Part shown: piece after piece, positions 1 to 7,496 of the stretch | Numbering within the stretch: the stretch's first letter is position 1 | Layout: each line of letters opens with the position of its first letter | Origin: Yinghuangia sp051388915 | GTDB lineage: Bacteria > Actinomycetota > Actinomycetes > Streptomycetales > Streptomycetaceae | DNA length: 64,000 nt | Direction: 5' to 3' | NCBI RefSeq assembly: GCF_051388915.1 | Contig: NZ_JBPKBH010000003.1 | Location: 372,001 to 436,000, forward strand | Translations under genes and position numbers: made by a program | The notes under the pieces: model-generated | What the model saw: only the letters and a program-made list of their open reading frames with translations | The model's database searches: none | Told to the model about the DNA's origin: nothing

Positions 1-181
1 TGTCCAGGTCGGCCACGATCGCCTCGTGAGTCCAATAGCGGTAGCGGTCGACGACATTGCGCCGGTCCCCGTCGGCCAGCAGCGCCGGGTCGTACCGCGG
101 GTCGTCGGGCCACGGGAGCGGATGCGGGCCGACGCCCACCTCGCGTGCGGGGTCGTACGGGTCGGTCTGGTCGTCGGTCAC
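1..181 (-). CDS. TrmH/SpoU-type RNA methyltransferase, N-terminal part (cut by window edge)
   Basis: Sixty codons are visible from a GTG start at 181, and the gene runs off the left edge. The visible protein contains DPRYDPALLADGDRRNVVDRYRYW, split here as DPRYDPALLADG and DRRNVVDRYRYW, followed by THEAIVADLD. I recognise this as the head of actinobacterial SpoU-class 2'-O-ribose methyltransferases; the knotted SAM-binding domain itself is outside the window. The GTG overlaps the TGA of the upstream HTTM gene (GTGA, 4 bp), so the two are probably translationally coupled. The family call rests on this N-terminal pattern alone. Confidence 0.6.
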   Translation of the reverse strand, partial: MTDDQTDPYDPAREVGVGPHPLPWPDDPRYDPALLADGDRRNVVDRYRYWTHEAIVADLD

Positions 182-1536
182 GCGTCGAGGGTACGCGGGG
201 CGCCCTCCGCGTCGGGGCGCCCGCGCAGCCGCCCGCCCGTCCACCGCACGGCCCGGCCGCCCCACGCCGCCGCGAACAGCAGGAACGCCGTGGGCAGGAA
301 CACCAGGTCGCCCAGCGCCATGGCCGCGGAGAAGGCCGGGAGGCCCAGCAGCACGGCGATGCCGAGGTGCATGCCGACCATGATCGCGATGACGGTGTAC
401 TTCGCGCGCTTGGCGAACACCAGGAACGCGAACCCGACCTGGGTGAAGACGGTCAGGTAGGCCAGCGCCGTCCCCCACAGCTCGCCGCCGTCCACGATCC
501 CGGACAGCCCCGGGAAGGGCTGGAAGTACTCCAGATTGAGCGCGTAGTGCATGGCGGTGCCGTCCTGCCAGGTCTTGCCCTGCACCTTGTACAGGCCGGC
601 GGCGGCATACACGACGCACACCTGGGCGGCGATGACGAAGAGCGCGCAGTGGTGCATCGCGGCGACCAGGGCCGCGCGCACTTGTTCGAGTTCGAGCGGC
701 AGGCGCCACATCCCGGCGAGCACGACCACCGCACCGAGCACCGACGCCCACCAGGGCAGCAGCAGTCCGGCGGCGACCACCGCGAACAGCGCGACGAAGA
801 CGCCCCATTCGTGGCCGGGCCCGGGCGAGCGCGACTGCCCGGTCCGGCGTTCGCGGCGCGCGTCGAGGGACCACACGCGCCCGCAGGCCGTGAACATCAA
901 GTAGAAGGACATCAGCAGCAGCACGGTGTCGCCGCTGTCGGTCATGAGCAGCGAACGGCTGTTGAAGGACACGACCATGACGCAGAAGAGCACGCTCATG
1001 GCCCGCGTGTGCCAGCCCAGCACGAACAACGTGGTCGCGAGCACCGCGACCGCGAACATCAGCTCGAACCACCAGCGTTCGTCGCGCACCAGCAGGATGC
1101 TGACGCCGTCGATGCCGCTGAGCAGCCTGCGGGCCATGTCCGGCGACCAGGGCGACTGGTCGCCCCAGATCTCGCGCCGGTTGAGGAACTCGCGCAGCAG
1201 CGAGGCGAGGAAGACGCTGCCGAAGCCGATGCGCAGCAGGGCCGCCTGGTAAAGGCCGCGCGGGCGTCCGGTAATGCGGCCGAGGAGGGCCAGAAGGCCT
1301 TCGGCGAGGCGCACGTCGAGCGGCAGGCGCGCCGGGGCGGGCTTCGGTGCGGCGGAGGCCGCGGTGTCGGGACGTCCGCCCGTACCGTCGCTTTCCGCGT
1401 GCCCGACGGGCACGGGGACGTCGGTCGGTTCTGCGGTCGACGCGCCGTGCGATTCGTCGCGCGATTCGTCGTGAACGCCGTCCGCCGGCGTCGTGGGGGC
1501 CGGGACGCGCCCGGCCGCCGGGTCAACGGAAGTCAT
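178..1536 (-). CDS. HTTM domain polytopic membrane protein
   Basis: This 452-aa protein has about 100 polar, Pro/Ala-rich cytoplasmic residues, then a membrane domain with roughly six to eight hydrophobic segments. The segment pattern (YQAALLRIGFGSVFLASLL, later GLYKVQGKTWQDGTAMHYAL) matches the HTTM fold shared with vitamin-K-dependent gamma-carboxylases. In bacteria the substrate is unknown. It overlaps the upstream DUF5819 gene by 14 nt (ATGACTTCCGTTGA) and the downstream methyltransferase gene by 4 nt, so the three look like one operon. HTTM next to DUF5819 is a recurrent Streptomyces pair, suggesting a joint membrane or envelope role, which is inference. Confidence 0.8.
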   Translation of the reverse strand: MTSVDPAAGRVPAPTTPADGVHDESRDESHGASTAEPTDVPVPVGHAESDGTGGRPDTAASAAPKPAPARLPLDVRLAEGLLALLGRITGRPRGLYQAALLRIGFGSVFLASLLREFLNRREIWGDQSPWSPDMARRLLSGIDGVSILLVRDERWWFELMFAVAVLATTLFVLGWHTRAMSVLFCVMVVSFNSRSLLMTDSGDTVLLLMSFYLMFTACGRVWSLDARRERRTGQSRSPGPGHEWGVFVALFAVVAAGLLLPWWASVLGAVVVLAGMWRLPLELEQVRAALVAAMHHCALFVIAAQVCVVYAAAGLYKVQGKTWQDGTAMHYALNLEYFQPFPGLSGIVDGGELWGTALAYLTVFTQVGFAFLVFAKRAKYTVIAIMVGMHLGIAVLLGLPAFSAAMALGDLVFLPTAFLLFAAAWGGRAVRWTGGRLRGRPDAEGAPRTLDA

Positions 1537-2263
1537 CGTGCTTCGTCTCCCACCAGCCCAGTTCGCGTACGGTCGGCTGCGTCGGCGCGGCGCCCGGGGG
1601 CGTGATCGCGGTGGACACCACGCGTACCTGCACCGCGACGATCCCGTCCGCGCGTCCGGCCGCCTGGAAGCGCTTGACCACGATCCTGCGCAGGTACTCC
1701 TCGGAGAGGTCGGCGCGGTTGTCCGCGGCGCTCTCGTCGGAGTTGTGCGAGTCCATGTAGAAGTCCCACGCGCGGCGCAGCAGGTTCTGGTCGGCCTTGC
1801 TGGGGAACGGGTTGCCCTGGATGTGCGCGATGTCGTCGCCGCTCAGGTCCGTCCAGTCCGACTCGGTCACGGTGCCGTCCGCCGCGCGGTACTGCACGCG
1901 CGCGTTGACCCGGTGGTTGACCGCGAGGATGTCCGGCGCGAACAGCCGCCAGTTCTGCTCGAACAGGGGGTTGATCCACCCCCTGATGTCCTCCGAGTAC
2001 TTGCGCGACGCCTGGTTGTCCGGGGCCACGTGCAGGCCGACGAAGAGCAGGTGGAATCCGGCGCCGACGACCAGCACGACGGCGATCAGGGCCGCGACGA
2101 GCTGGACGCGCGGCGAGCGCGCGCCGGGGTCCTCGGGGTCGACCGCGGGCTTGCCGGGCGGCGGCGCGCCGTCGGCCCGGCCGACGGCCGGATCCACGGC
2201 CTGACCGGCGTCCGGATCGGCGTCCGGACCGCTTCCGGCCACCGAGGTCTCCTGTGCGGGCAT
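1523..2263 (-). CDS. DUF5819 family membrane-anchored protein
   Basis: Starting at ATG 2263, behind a GGGAGG ribosome site, the protein is 246 aa. An earlier in-frame ATG at 2347 lacks a comparable site and would add a low-complexity head. The N-terminal 45 residues are acidic and Pro-rich, followed by one transmembrane segment (LVAALIAVVLVVGAGFHLLF) and an extracytoplasmic domain with NPLFEQNWRLFAPDI. That Leu-Phe-Ala-Pro pattern is the signature I associate with DUF5819. Function is unknown; its tight overlap with the HTTM gene suggests the two products act together at the membrane. Confidence 0.75.
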   Translation of the reverse strand: MPAQETSVAGSGPDADPDAGQAVDPAVGRADGAPPPGKPAVDPEDPGARSPRVQLVAALIAVVLVVGAGFHLLFVGLHVAPDNQASRKYSEDIRGWINPLFEQNWRLFAPDILAVNHRVNARVQYRAADGTVTESDWTDLSGDDIAHIQGNPFPSKADQNLLRRAWDFYMDSHNSDESAADNRADLSEEYLRRIVVKRFQAAGRADGIVAVQVRVVSTAITPPGAAPTQPTVRELGWWETKHDDFR

Positions 2264-2406
2264 GGCCCTCCCGTACTTTGGCGGCAGCCGCACGCTACCG
2301 GGTCCGCGCCGGGAAAGGGCGCCTTCGGGCCGCCGGATCGCCGACACGTTGCCAGGTCACACGTCGTCCGTGAAGTCCCCGGTGGCGCGGCGGCCCGCAC
2401 GGGCCC

Positions 2407-4053
2407 CTACAGGTCCAGCGCGCCCTCGCGGCCGTGGGCCGCGTACACACCGAGCAGCGCGGCGCGGTCGTCGGCGGAGAACTCGCGGTACGCGGCCCCG
2501 CGCTCGGGGGCCCACCACACCGGCTCGTCGGTGCGGAAGCCCTCGCGCCGCAGCCCGACCTTGTTGACCTTGTTGGTCGCGGTCACCGGGATGCGCTCGG
2601 CGAGGCGTACGAAGCGCGGCGCCATCTTGGTGCCGAGGTCCTCCTGCCCGGCGAGGAACGCCGAGAACGCCTCCGGGTCGAACGACGTGCCCGGGCGCAG
2701 TTGCACCGCGGCCATCACCTGGTCCCCGGCGACCGGGTCGGGGACGCCGTACACGACGACCGCCTCCACGGGCTCGTGCCGCGACAGGATGTTCTCGATG
2801 GTGGCGACCGACAGGTTCTCGCTGTCGACGCGGAGCTTGTCGTCCGAACGGGCCGCGAAGTACAGGTACCCGGCGTCGTCGCGGTAGAAGAAGTCGCCGG
2901 TCCAGTACTGCCCGTCGCGCGTACGGGCGGCGTTGGCGTCGTCGTTGCGCCAGTAGCCCTCGAAGCCGTTGCGGCCCAGGTTGACCAGCTCCCCGATCGC
3001 CTCGTCGCCGTTCACCAGGCGCCCCTGGGCGTCGAAGACGGCGCGCGCGCACTCGCGTCCGGTGGCCGGGTCGAGCAGCGCGGCCTCGGGCGGGCAGGGG
3101 CCGACGGCCCGGTCCGGCGTCCCCGGCTGCCAGTTGACGCTCATGCCGCCCTCGGAGCTGCCGTAGCCCTCGGTGAGCTTGGTGCCGAAGCGCTTCTCGA
3201 AGCGCTGCATGTCGACGGTCCCGGCCTCGGTGCCGAAGGCGTTGCGCAGCGTGTTGTCGGCGTCGTCGGGCTGCTCGGGGGTGGCGAGGATGTACGAGAT
3301 CGCGCGTCCCACGTAGGTCGTGTACGTGGCGCCGTAGCGCCGAACGTCCTCAAGGAACCCGGACGCCGAGAACTTGCGGCGCAGCGCGACCGCGCTCCGC
3401 GCCCGCATGGCCGGCGCCCAGTTGGCCATGAGCGCATTGCCGTGGAACATCGGCATGCAGATGTAGTGGACGCCGTCCTCGTCGAAACCGAACTGCGTGG
3501 CGAGCGCGGTCCCGGCGCCCGCGAGGCGGCCCTGCGAGCAGATGACGCCCTTCGGCGCGCCGGTGGAGCCGGAGGTGAAGACGATCAGCAGGCGCTCGCC
3601 CGCGTCGATCTCGGTGCCGGGCAGCGCGGCGTCGGCGTAGGGCGCCAGGACGTCGTCGTACGCCGGGTCGTCGACGACGAGGATGCGTTCCGCCGGAATG
3701 CCCAGGTCGAGGTCGTCGAGGAGCGGCAGATGGGCACGCTCGGTGACGATGAACGAGCAGTCGGCGTGCGTGATGTCGCGCGCGAGTTCGGCGCCGCGGC
3801 GGGTGGAGTTGACGCCGACCAGCGTCCCTCCGGCGACCGCGATGCCCTCCAGCCACATGGGGAACTCGGGCACGTTGTCGAGCAGGACGCCGACGTGCGG
3901 TGCGGCGCCCGCGGGGAGCCGGTCGGCGATGAGGGCGGCGCGGGCGGCGGCGGCCCGGGCGACCTGGTCGTGCGTCCAGACCCGGTCCTCGTACATCAGG
4001 CCGACGCGGTCGTCGCCCACCTGGGCGTGAACCAATTCGGCGATCGTGACCAT
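2407..4053 (-). CDS. acyl-CoA synthetase / AMP-dependent ligase (FadD type)
   Basis: The 548-aa enzyme belongs to the adenylate-forming ANL family, which activates a carboxylic acid with ATP to an acyl-AMP and then makes the CoA thioester. Visible motifs are the phosphate loop TSGSTGAPKG (residues 160-169), YGSSEGG in the adenine-binding region, TGDFFYRDDAGY with the hinge RSDDKLRVDSENL, and a C-terminal NKVNK containing the likely catalytic lysine. Length is normal. The ATG follows GGAGGAG. It is divergent from a hotdog thioesterase across a palindrome-rich region, suggesting shared control of an acyl-CoA pool. The architecture resembles mycobacterial FadD17-type enzymes; the chain length used cannot be read from sequence. 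Confidence 0.85.
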   Translation of the reverse strand: MVTIAELVHAQVGDDRVGLMYEDRVWTHDQVARAAAARAALIADRLPAGAAPHVGVLLDNVPEFPMWLEGIAVAGGTLVGVNSTRRGAELARDITHADCSFIVTERAHLPLLDDLDLGIPAERILVVDDPAYDDVLAPYADAALPGTEIDAGERLLIVFTSGSTGAPKGVICSQGRLAGAGTALATQFGFDEDGVHYICMPMFHGNALMANWAPAMRARSAVALRRKFSASGFLEDVRRYGATYTTYVGRAISYILATPEQPDDADNTLRNAFGTEAGTVDMQRFEKRFGTKLTEGYGSSEGGMSVNWQPGTPDRAVGPCPPEAALLDPATGRECARAVFDAQGRLVNGDEAIGELVNLGRNGFEGYWRNDDANAARTRDGQYWTGDFFYRDDAGYLYFAARSDDKLRVDSENLSVATIENILSRHEPVEAVVVYGVPDPVAGDQVMAAVQLRPGTSFDPEAFSAFLAGQEDLGTKMAPRFVRLAERIPVTATNKVNKVGLRREGFRTDEPVWWAPERGAAYREFSADDRAALLGVYAAHGREGALDL

Positions 4054-4109
4054 GATGTGCTCCTCCGCCGGATTCCTGATACACCGTCAGATGAATTCTG
4101 TCCGCATCA

Positions 4110-4136
4110 TTGACACTGTCAACTGACACGCGTCAG
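4110..4136. promoter_or_regulatory. tandem palindromes between acyl-CoA synthetase and thioesterase genes
   Basis: Two adjacent dyads are present: TTGACACTGTCAA (4110-4122, perfect 6-bp arms around a central C) and CTGACACGCGTCAG (4123-4136, 5-bp arms). Both contain TGACA/C half-sites, as TetR-family lipid regulators often use. They sit about 57 nt from the synthetase ATG and just upstream of the thioesterase leader, so one bound regulator could control both directions. The regulator is not identified. Confidence 0.5.
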
Positions 4137-4154
4137 CCCGCACGAGGAGCACGC

Positions 4155-4226
4155 ATGAGCGAGCGGATCCATCCGGAGGTGCGTTTCGCGTATGCGGCCG
4201 CCCGGCACGGCGAGGTGGCGGCATGA
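4155..4226 (+). CDS. 23-codon leader ORF overlapping the thioesterase start
   Basis: A short frame from ATG 4155 encodes MSERIHPEVRF followed by AYAAARHGEVAA. It has a good GAGGAG site 5 nt upstream, and its TGA overlaps the thioesterase ATG in an ATGA box. Such an arrangement can feed ribosomes into the downstream gene. No similarity is recognised; it may be a coupling peptide rather than a functional protein. Confidence 0.35.
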   Translation: MSERIHPEVRFAYAAARHGEVAA

Positions 4227-4939
4227 GCCCGGACCCCCAGGCACCGGCCCTGTCGGGGCCGTCGGCGTCCACGCTGGCGGCGATGCTGGGTGCCGAGATG
4301 CCCGACATCGCGGACATCCCGGCCGAGGCCTTCGTGCTGGTGGAACAGGTGCGGGACCTGGTCGAGGCGGTCGTCCTGACCGATGTCGACGCCGCGGCGC
4401 GGGCCGCGGCGAGCGCGCACGTCGCCGAGGCCACCGCACTGCTCACGGCCGCGCAGCGGCCCAAGGACGCGGTCGTGCAGCTCGTGCGCCACGAGAACGG
4501 CCGCTACGAGCACCTGTCGCAGGCGGGCTCGGGACGCCTCAACCCGCAGGCGCCGCGTGTCGAGTACCTGAACCTGCCGGACCCGGTCGAGCCGGGCGAG
4601 GTGCGCGAACCCGTCGAGATCCTGGCGCGGGTCACCCTCACCGCGCAGCACGGCGGCCCGCCGGGACGCGCGCACGGGGGCGTGGTCGCGACGGTGCTCG
4701 ACCAGGTGCTGGGCGTCGCGGCGTCGGTGAGCGGGCCGGCGGGCTTCACGGCGGGGCTGGACATCCGGTTCCGCAAGGGGACGCCGTACGACGTGCCGCT
4801 GGACGTGGCCGCGCGCTTCCTGCGCCGCGAGGGCCGCAAGACGTTCGTGACGGCGGAACTCCGCGTCGGCGAGGTCGTGACCGCCGAGGCGACGGCCGTG
4901 TTCGTGACCGACCGCGCACCCGGGGACGAAATGGCGTGA
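4223..4939 (+). CDS. hotdog-fold acyl-CoA thioesterase (PaaI/THEM4-like)
   Basis: The 238-aa protein has a helical N-terminal half and a C-terminal hotdog domain. The domain carries GRAHGGVVATVLDQVLG (about residues 148-164), where HGG with the downstream acidic residue fits the PaaI/THEM4 active-site helix, followed by FTAGLDIRFRKGTPYD. Expected chemistry is hydrolysis of acyl-CoA to acid plus CoA, opposing the divergent acyl-CoA synthetase. It ends 1 nt from the convergent rhodanese gene. The specific substrate is unknown. Confidence 0.75.
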   Translation: MSPDPQAPALSGPSASTLAAMLGAEMPDIADIPAEAFVLVEQVRDLVEAVVLTDVDAAARAAASAHVAEATALLTAAQRPKDAVVQLVRHENGRYEHLSQAGSGRLNPQAPRVEYLNLPDPVEPGEVREPVEILARVTLTAQHGGPPGRAHGGVVATVLDQVLGVAASVSGPAGFTAGLDIRFRKGTPYDVPLDVAARFLRREGRKTFVTAELRVGEVVTAEATAVFVTDRAPGDEMA

Positions 4940-4940
4940 G

Positions 4941-5270
4941 CTACGCCACGTAGGGCGGCGTGCCGGTCTCCGACACCATCGGACGCCCGGCCGCCTCCCA
5001 GGCGAGCATCCCGCCGTCGATGTTGACCGCGTCCCAGCCGCGCTGCACGAGGTACGCGGTGACCTGCCCGGAGCGCCCGCCGACTCGGCACATCACGTAC
5101 ACGCGCTTCTCCTGCGGCACCTCGTCCACACGCCCGACCAGCGTGCCCATCGGGATGTGCAAGGCGTCGGCGACGTGTCCCGCAAGCCACTCGCCGTCCT
5201 CGCGGACGTCGAGCACAAACGCGTCGACAGGAACTTCGGCGGCGCCGACGGCCGGAAGCGGCTGGTGCAT
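4941..5270 (-). CDS. single-domain rhodanese-like protein
   Basis: From ATG 5270, with CGGAG upstream, the protein is 109 aa, the usual size for a single rhodanese domain. A longer in-frame start at 5480 would add a low-complexity tail. The loop CRVGGRS (residues 61-67) supplies the persulfide-forming Cys61 and matches the CxxGxRS pattern of cytoplasmic sulfurtransferases. It begins MHQPLPAVGA and contains VLDVREDGEW, the typical first strand. It probably moves sulfane sulfur; the acceptor is unknown. Its stop is 1 nt from the convergent thioesterase stop. Confidence 0.85.
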   Translation of the reverse strand: MHQPLPAVGAAEVPVDAFVLDVREDGEWLAGHVADALHIPMGTLVGRVDEVPQEKRVYVMCRVGGRSGQVTAYLVQRGWDAVNIDGGMLAWEAAGRPMVSETGTPPYVA

Positions 5271-5636
5271 CGGTACTCCGTGGGGTGGTGGGGGTGGGGT
5301 GACGGGAACCGCCGCCCATTCTCCGCCATCGCGAGGGCGGCTCATCGGTCGGCGGGCCTCCGGGGTCGCAGTTGTTGCGATGGCCGGGGCCGTGTCGCCC
5401 TCTAACGGCTCAACTGGCGTGTGGTGAACGGGGTTCGTCGGGCAACACGCGCGCCCGATGATTGATATGCCCTGAATCACGGTAGATCGTGTGACTCATC
5501 GGAACACCCGCTGATCACCGATCAGCCCGCCGACCCGGGGCGGTCCGGCCGACGCCCATCCGGCCGGACCGGGCCGGCCCCAATTGACCGAAATTCATCG
5601 GTCAATGGCGACAAAATATGGCAATTACCCCAGCAA
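5271..5636. other. 366-bp non-coding region with two inverted repeats
   Basis: No convincing gene is seen between the rhodanese start and the J-domain gene stop. The region holds a GC hairpin (arms 5542-5551 and 5561-5570, 9-nt loop) and an AT-rich dyad TTGACCGA-N6-TCGGTCAA (5584-5605). Local base content drops sharply near 5575-5635. The hairpin could end the J-domain transcript and the dyad could be an operator for the rhodanese gene. Confidence 0.5.
5542..5570 (-). terminator. GC-rich hairpin downstream of the J-domain gene
   Basis: GGTCCGGCCG pairs perfectly with CGGCCGGACC across a 9-nt loop. It lies 67 nt past the stop of the minus-strand J-domain gene. No T-run follows, as is common for high-GC actinomycete terminators. 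Confidence 0.4.
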
Positions 5637-6419
5637 CTATCCCAGCAGCGCCGCGAGTTCTTTCTCGCGCTCGTCGATGCGCGTGAGAAGCTGCTCGGCC
5701 AGGTGCTCCAGCAGCCCGTCAGGATCTTCCGGGGCCAGCGCGAGGAGCTGCCCCATCGGGCTCTCCAACAGCGCCTCCCGCTCCGCGGCCAACTGCTGCT
5801 GACGGCTCGTCAGCAGCGCCAGGCGGCCGCGCAGCCACTCCATCCGGTCCGGCGGCGCCACCTCCGGCGCCGCGCCCGGTCCGGCCGCCCACTCGTCGTC
5901 CAGGGCCATGAGAGCCGCCACGTCACCGGCCGAGTACGCGGCGTTGACGCGGGCGATGAAGTCCCCGCGCCGCTCCTTCTCGGCGGCGTCCTGGGCGAGG
6001 TCCGGGTGCGCCCGCCGGGCGAGTTCGCGGTAGAGGCGCCGGGCCTCGTCGCTCGGCTTCACCCGCCGCACCTCGACCTCCGGCGCCGCACCCGTCTCGG
6101 CAGCGAAGGCGTCCATCAGCTCGTCGAGGTCCGGCATCGGGTCGACGACCGCCCGCGCCTCCAGCGCCCGCCGGATGTCCTCCGCGTCGCGGCTCCGGGC
6201 CGCGACCGCTTCCGCGACCAGCGCGTCGAGTTCGTCGAGGCGCTCGTACAGCGGTCCGAGCCGCCGATGATGCACGATCGCCAGATTGTCCAGTTCGACG
6301 CGCAACGTCGCGACGTCCACCTCGGCGTCCAAAAGCCCGGCCTCGACCGCCGCAACCTGCGCCTCCAGGGCCGCCACCTGCGGATCCGACCAGATCGCCG
6401 GTGCGTTGCCCTCGTCCAT
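5637..6419 (-). CDS. J-domain protein with coiled-coil flanks
   Basis: The 260-aa protein has long heptad-rich helices (residues 15-95), then a J-domain-like segment with the diagnostic HPD tripeptide (138-140, in RRAHPDLAQD) and the helix-IV-like FIARVNAAYSAGD. A second helical region with RQQQLAAEREALL follows. J domains stimulate Hsp70/DnaK ATPase, but here the module is central rather than N-terminal, so it is not a classical DnaJ. No zinc centre or Gly/Phe region is present. It is divergent from the TetR gene across about 230 bp. Its client is unknown. Confidence 0.65.
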   Translation of the reverse strand: MDEGNAPAIWSDPQVAALEAQVAAVEAGLLDAEVDVATLRVELDNLAIVHHRRLGPLYERLDELDALVAEAVAARSRDAEDIRRALEARAVVDPMPDLDELMDAFAAETGAAPEVEVRRVKPSDEARRLYRELARRAHPDLAQDAAEKERRGDFIARVNAAYSAGDVAALMALDDEWAAGPGAAPEVAPPDRMEWLRGRLALLTSRQQQLAAEREALLESPMGQLLALAPEDPDGLLEHLAEQLLTRIDEREKELAALLG

Positions 6420-6470
6420 TCAAGCCCTCTTCCGGTGTCGAACACGGCCGCGCGGCAGGGCTGCCACCCC

Positions 6471-6576
6471 GCCTGGAAGGCCCGCTGGATGTATTCCAGG
6501 CCCCCCTGGAACAAACTTGTTAGCTGTCGAGAAGATCAAATCCCCTACAACAGCCCACGCCAGCCTAAGCGTTAGG
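6471..6576. promoter_or_regulatory. cluster of short dyads in the J-domain/TetR divergent region
   Basis: Three CCTGGAA/TTCCAGG half-sites occur at 6471-6478, 6494-6501 and 6505-6512; the last two form an inverted repeat with a CCCC spacer. AACAA-AC-TTGTT follows at 6510-6521 and CCTAA-GCG-TTAGG at 6564-6576. The last lies about 70 nt before the TetR start and is a plausible autoregulatory operator. All assignments are by symmetry only. Confidence 0.4.
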
Positions 6577-6647
6577 GCAGCATGGTCGGGCCGTCCCTGG
6601 CCAGTCGATCCAACCAAGCAGTTGGCTAGAGGGGATAAGATCCAGCC

Positions 6648-7241
6648 ATGCCGCCCGACACCGCACGTACCCGAGCCAAACTTCTCGACGCCGCCCGAGC
6701 GGAGTTTGCCGAGCACGGCATCGCCGGTGCCCGCGTCGACCGCATCGCCCTGCGCGCTGGGGTGAACAAGGAGCGCATTTATGCGTATTTCGGAAACAAG
6801 GAGCAACTGTTCCAGCACGTCCTCAGTGAGTCGCTGCAAGAGCTGACCGCGGTCGTCACGATGTCCAGTGACGACCCGGCCGAGTACGTCGCGCAGATCT
6901 ACGACTTCTACTGCGCCCGCCCCGAGCTGCTCCGGCTGCTCTTGTGGGAGGCCCTGTACTACGGCCACGAGCCCATCCCCGACGAGGAGCGGCGGGCCAC
7001 GAGCTACGCCGTCAAGCTCCAGGAGTTCGCCGAGCAACTCGGCGTCCAGCCCACCCCCGATGTGGCGCAGCTCCTGTTCTCGCTGATCGGGGTTGCCGCG
7101 TGGCAGTCCACGATGCCCCAGATGGCACGGATCATCCTGGGCACCGAGACGGAATCCGAGCAAGCCCAGGCCCGCCGCCGGGATCACCTGGTCGAGTTCA
7201 CCCGCCAGTCCATAGCCGCGGTGAAACAACCGCAGGGCTGA
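6648..7241 (+). CDS. TetR-family transcriptional regulator
   Basis: The 197-aa protein has the standard TetR N-terminal DNA-binding domain. Residues 5-50 contain TRAKLLDAARAEFAEHG and the recognition helix region GVNKERIYAYFGNKEQLF. The C-terminal two thirds is a helical ligand-binding and dimerisation domain with LLRLLLWEALYYG. Length is typical. It lies 255 nt upstream of, and co-directional with, the fused oxoprolinase/hydantoinase gene, which is its most obvious target, and is divergent from the J-domain gene. The ligand is unknown. Confidence 0.9.
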   Translation: MPPDTARTRAKLLDAARAEFAEHGIAGARVDRIALRAGVNKERIYAYFGNKEQLFQHVLSESLQELTAVVTMSSDDPAEYVAQIYDFYCARPELLRLLLWEALYYGHEPIPDEERRATSYAVKLQEFAEQLGVQPTPDVAQLLFSLIGVAAWQSTMPQMARIILGTETESEQAQARRRDHLVEFTRQSIAAVKQPQG

Positions 7242-7496
7242 GCGGCTTTCCACGCGACACCCTGAGGACCGGATCCGTCAACTCCGTGGAACGGAGCCGG
7301 TCGTCGGGGCGACCAGGGACGACGCACGGATCGACCGAGGGCCCGCGGTGGCGGGGCCAACAACTCCCAGCGCTCTCCACCACGGTTCCGCTCCGCGGGC
7401 GAACGAATCGCCGCGGTCCACGGACGCGGTTCCGACACGCCGATGATGCGCCCCCGATGCAGCAGGATGGCACCGGGCGCAACGACAGGAGGCGAC

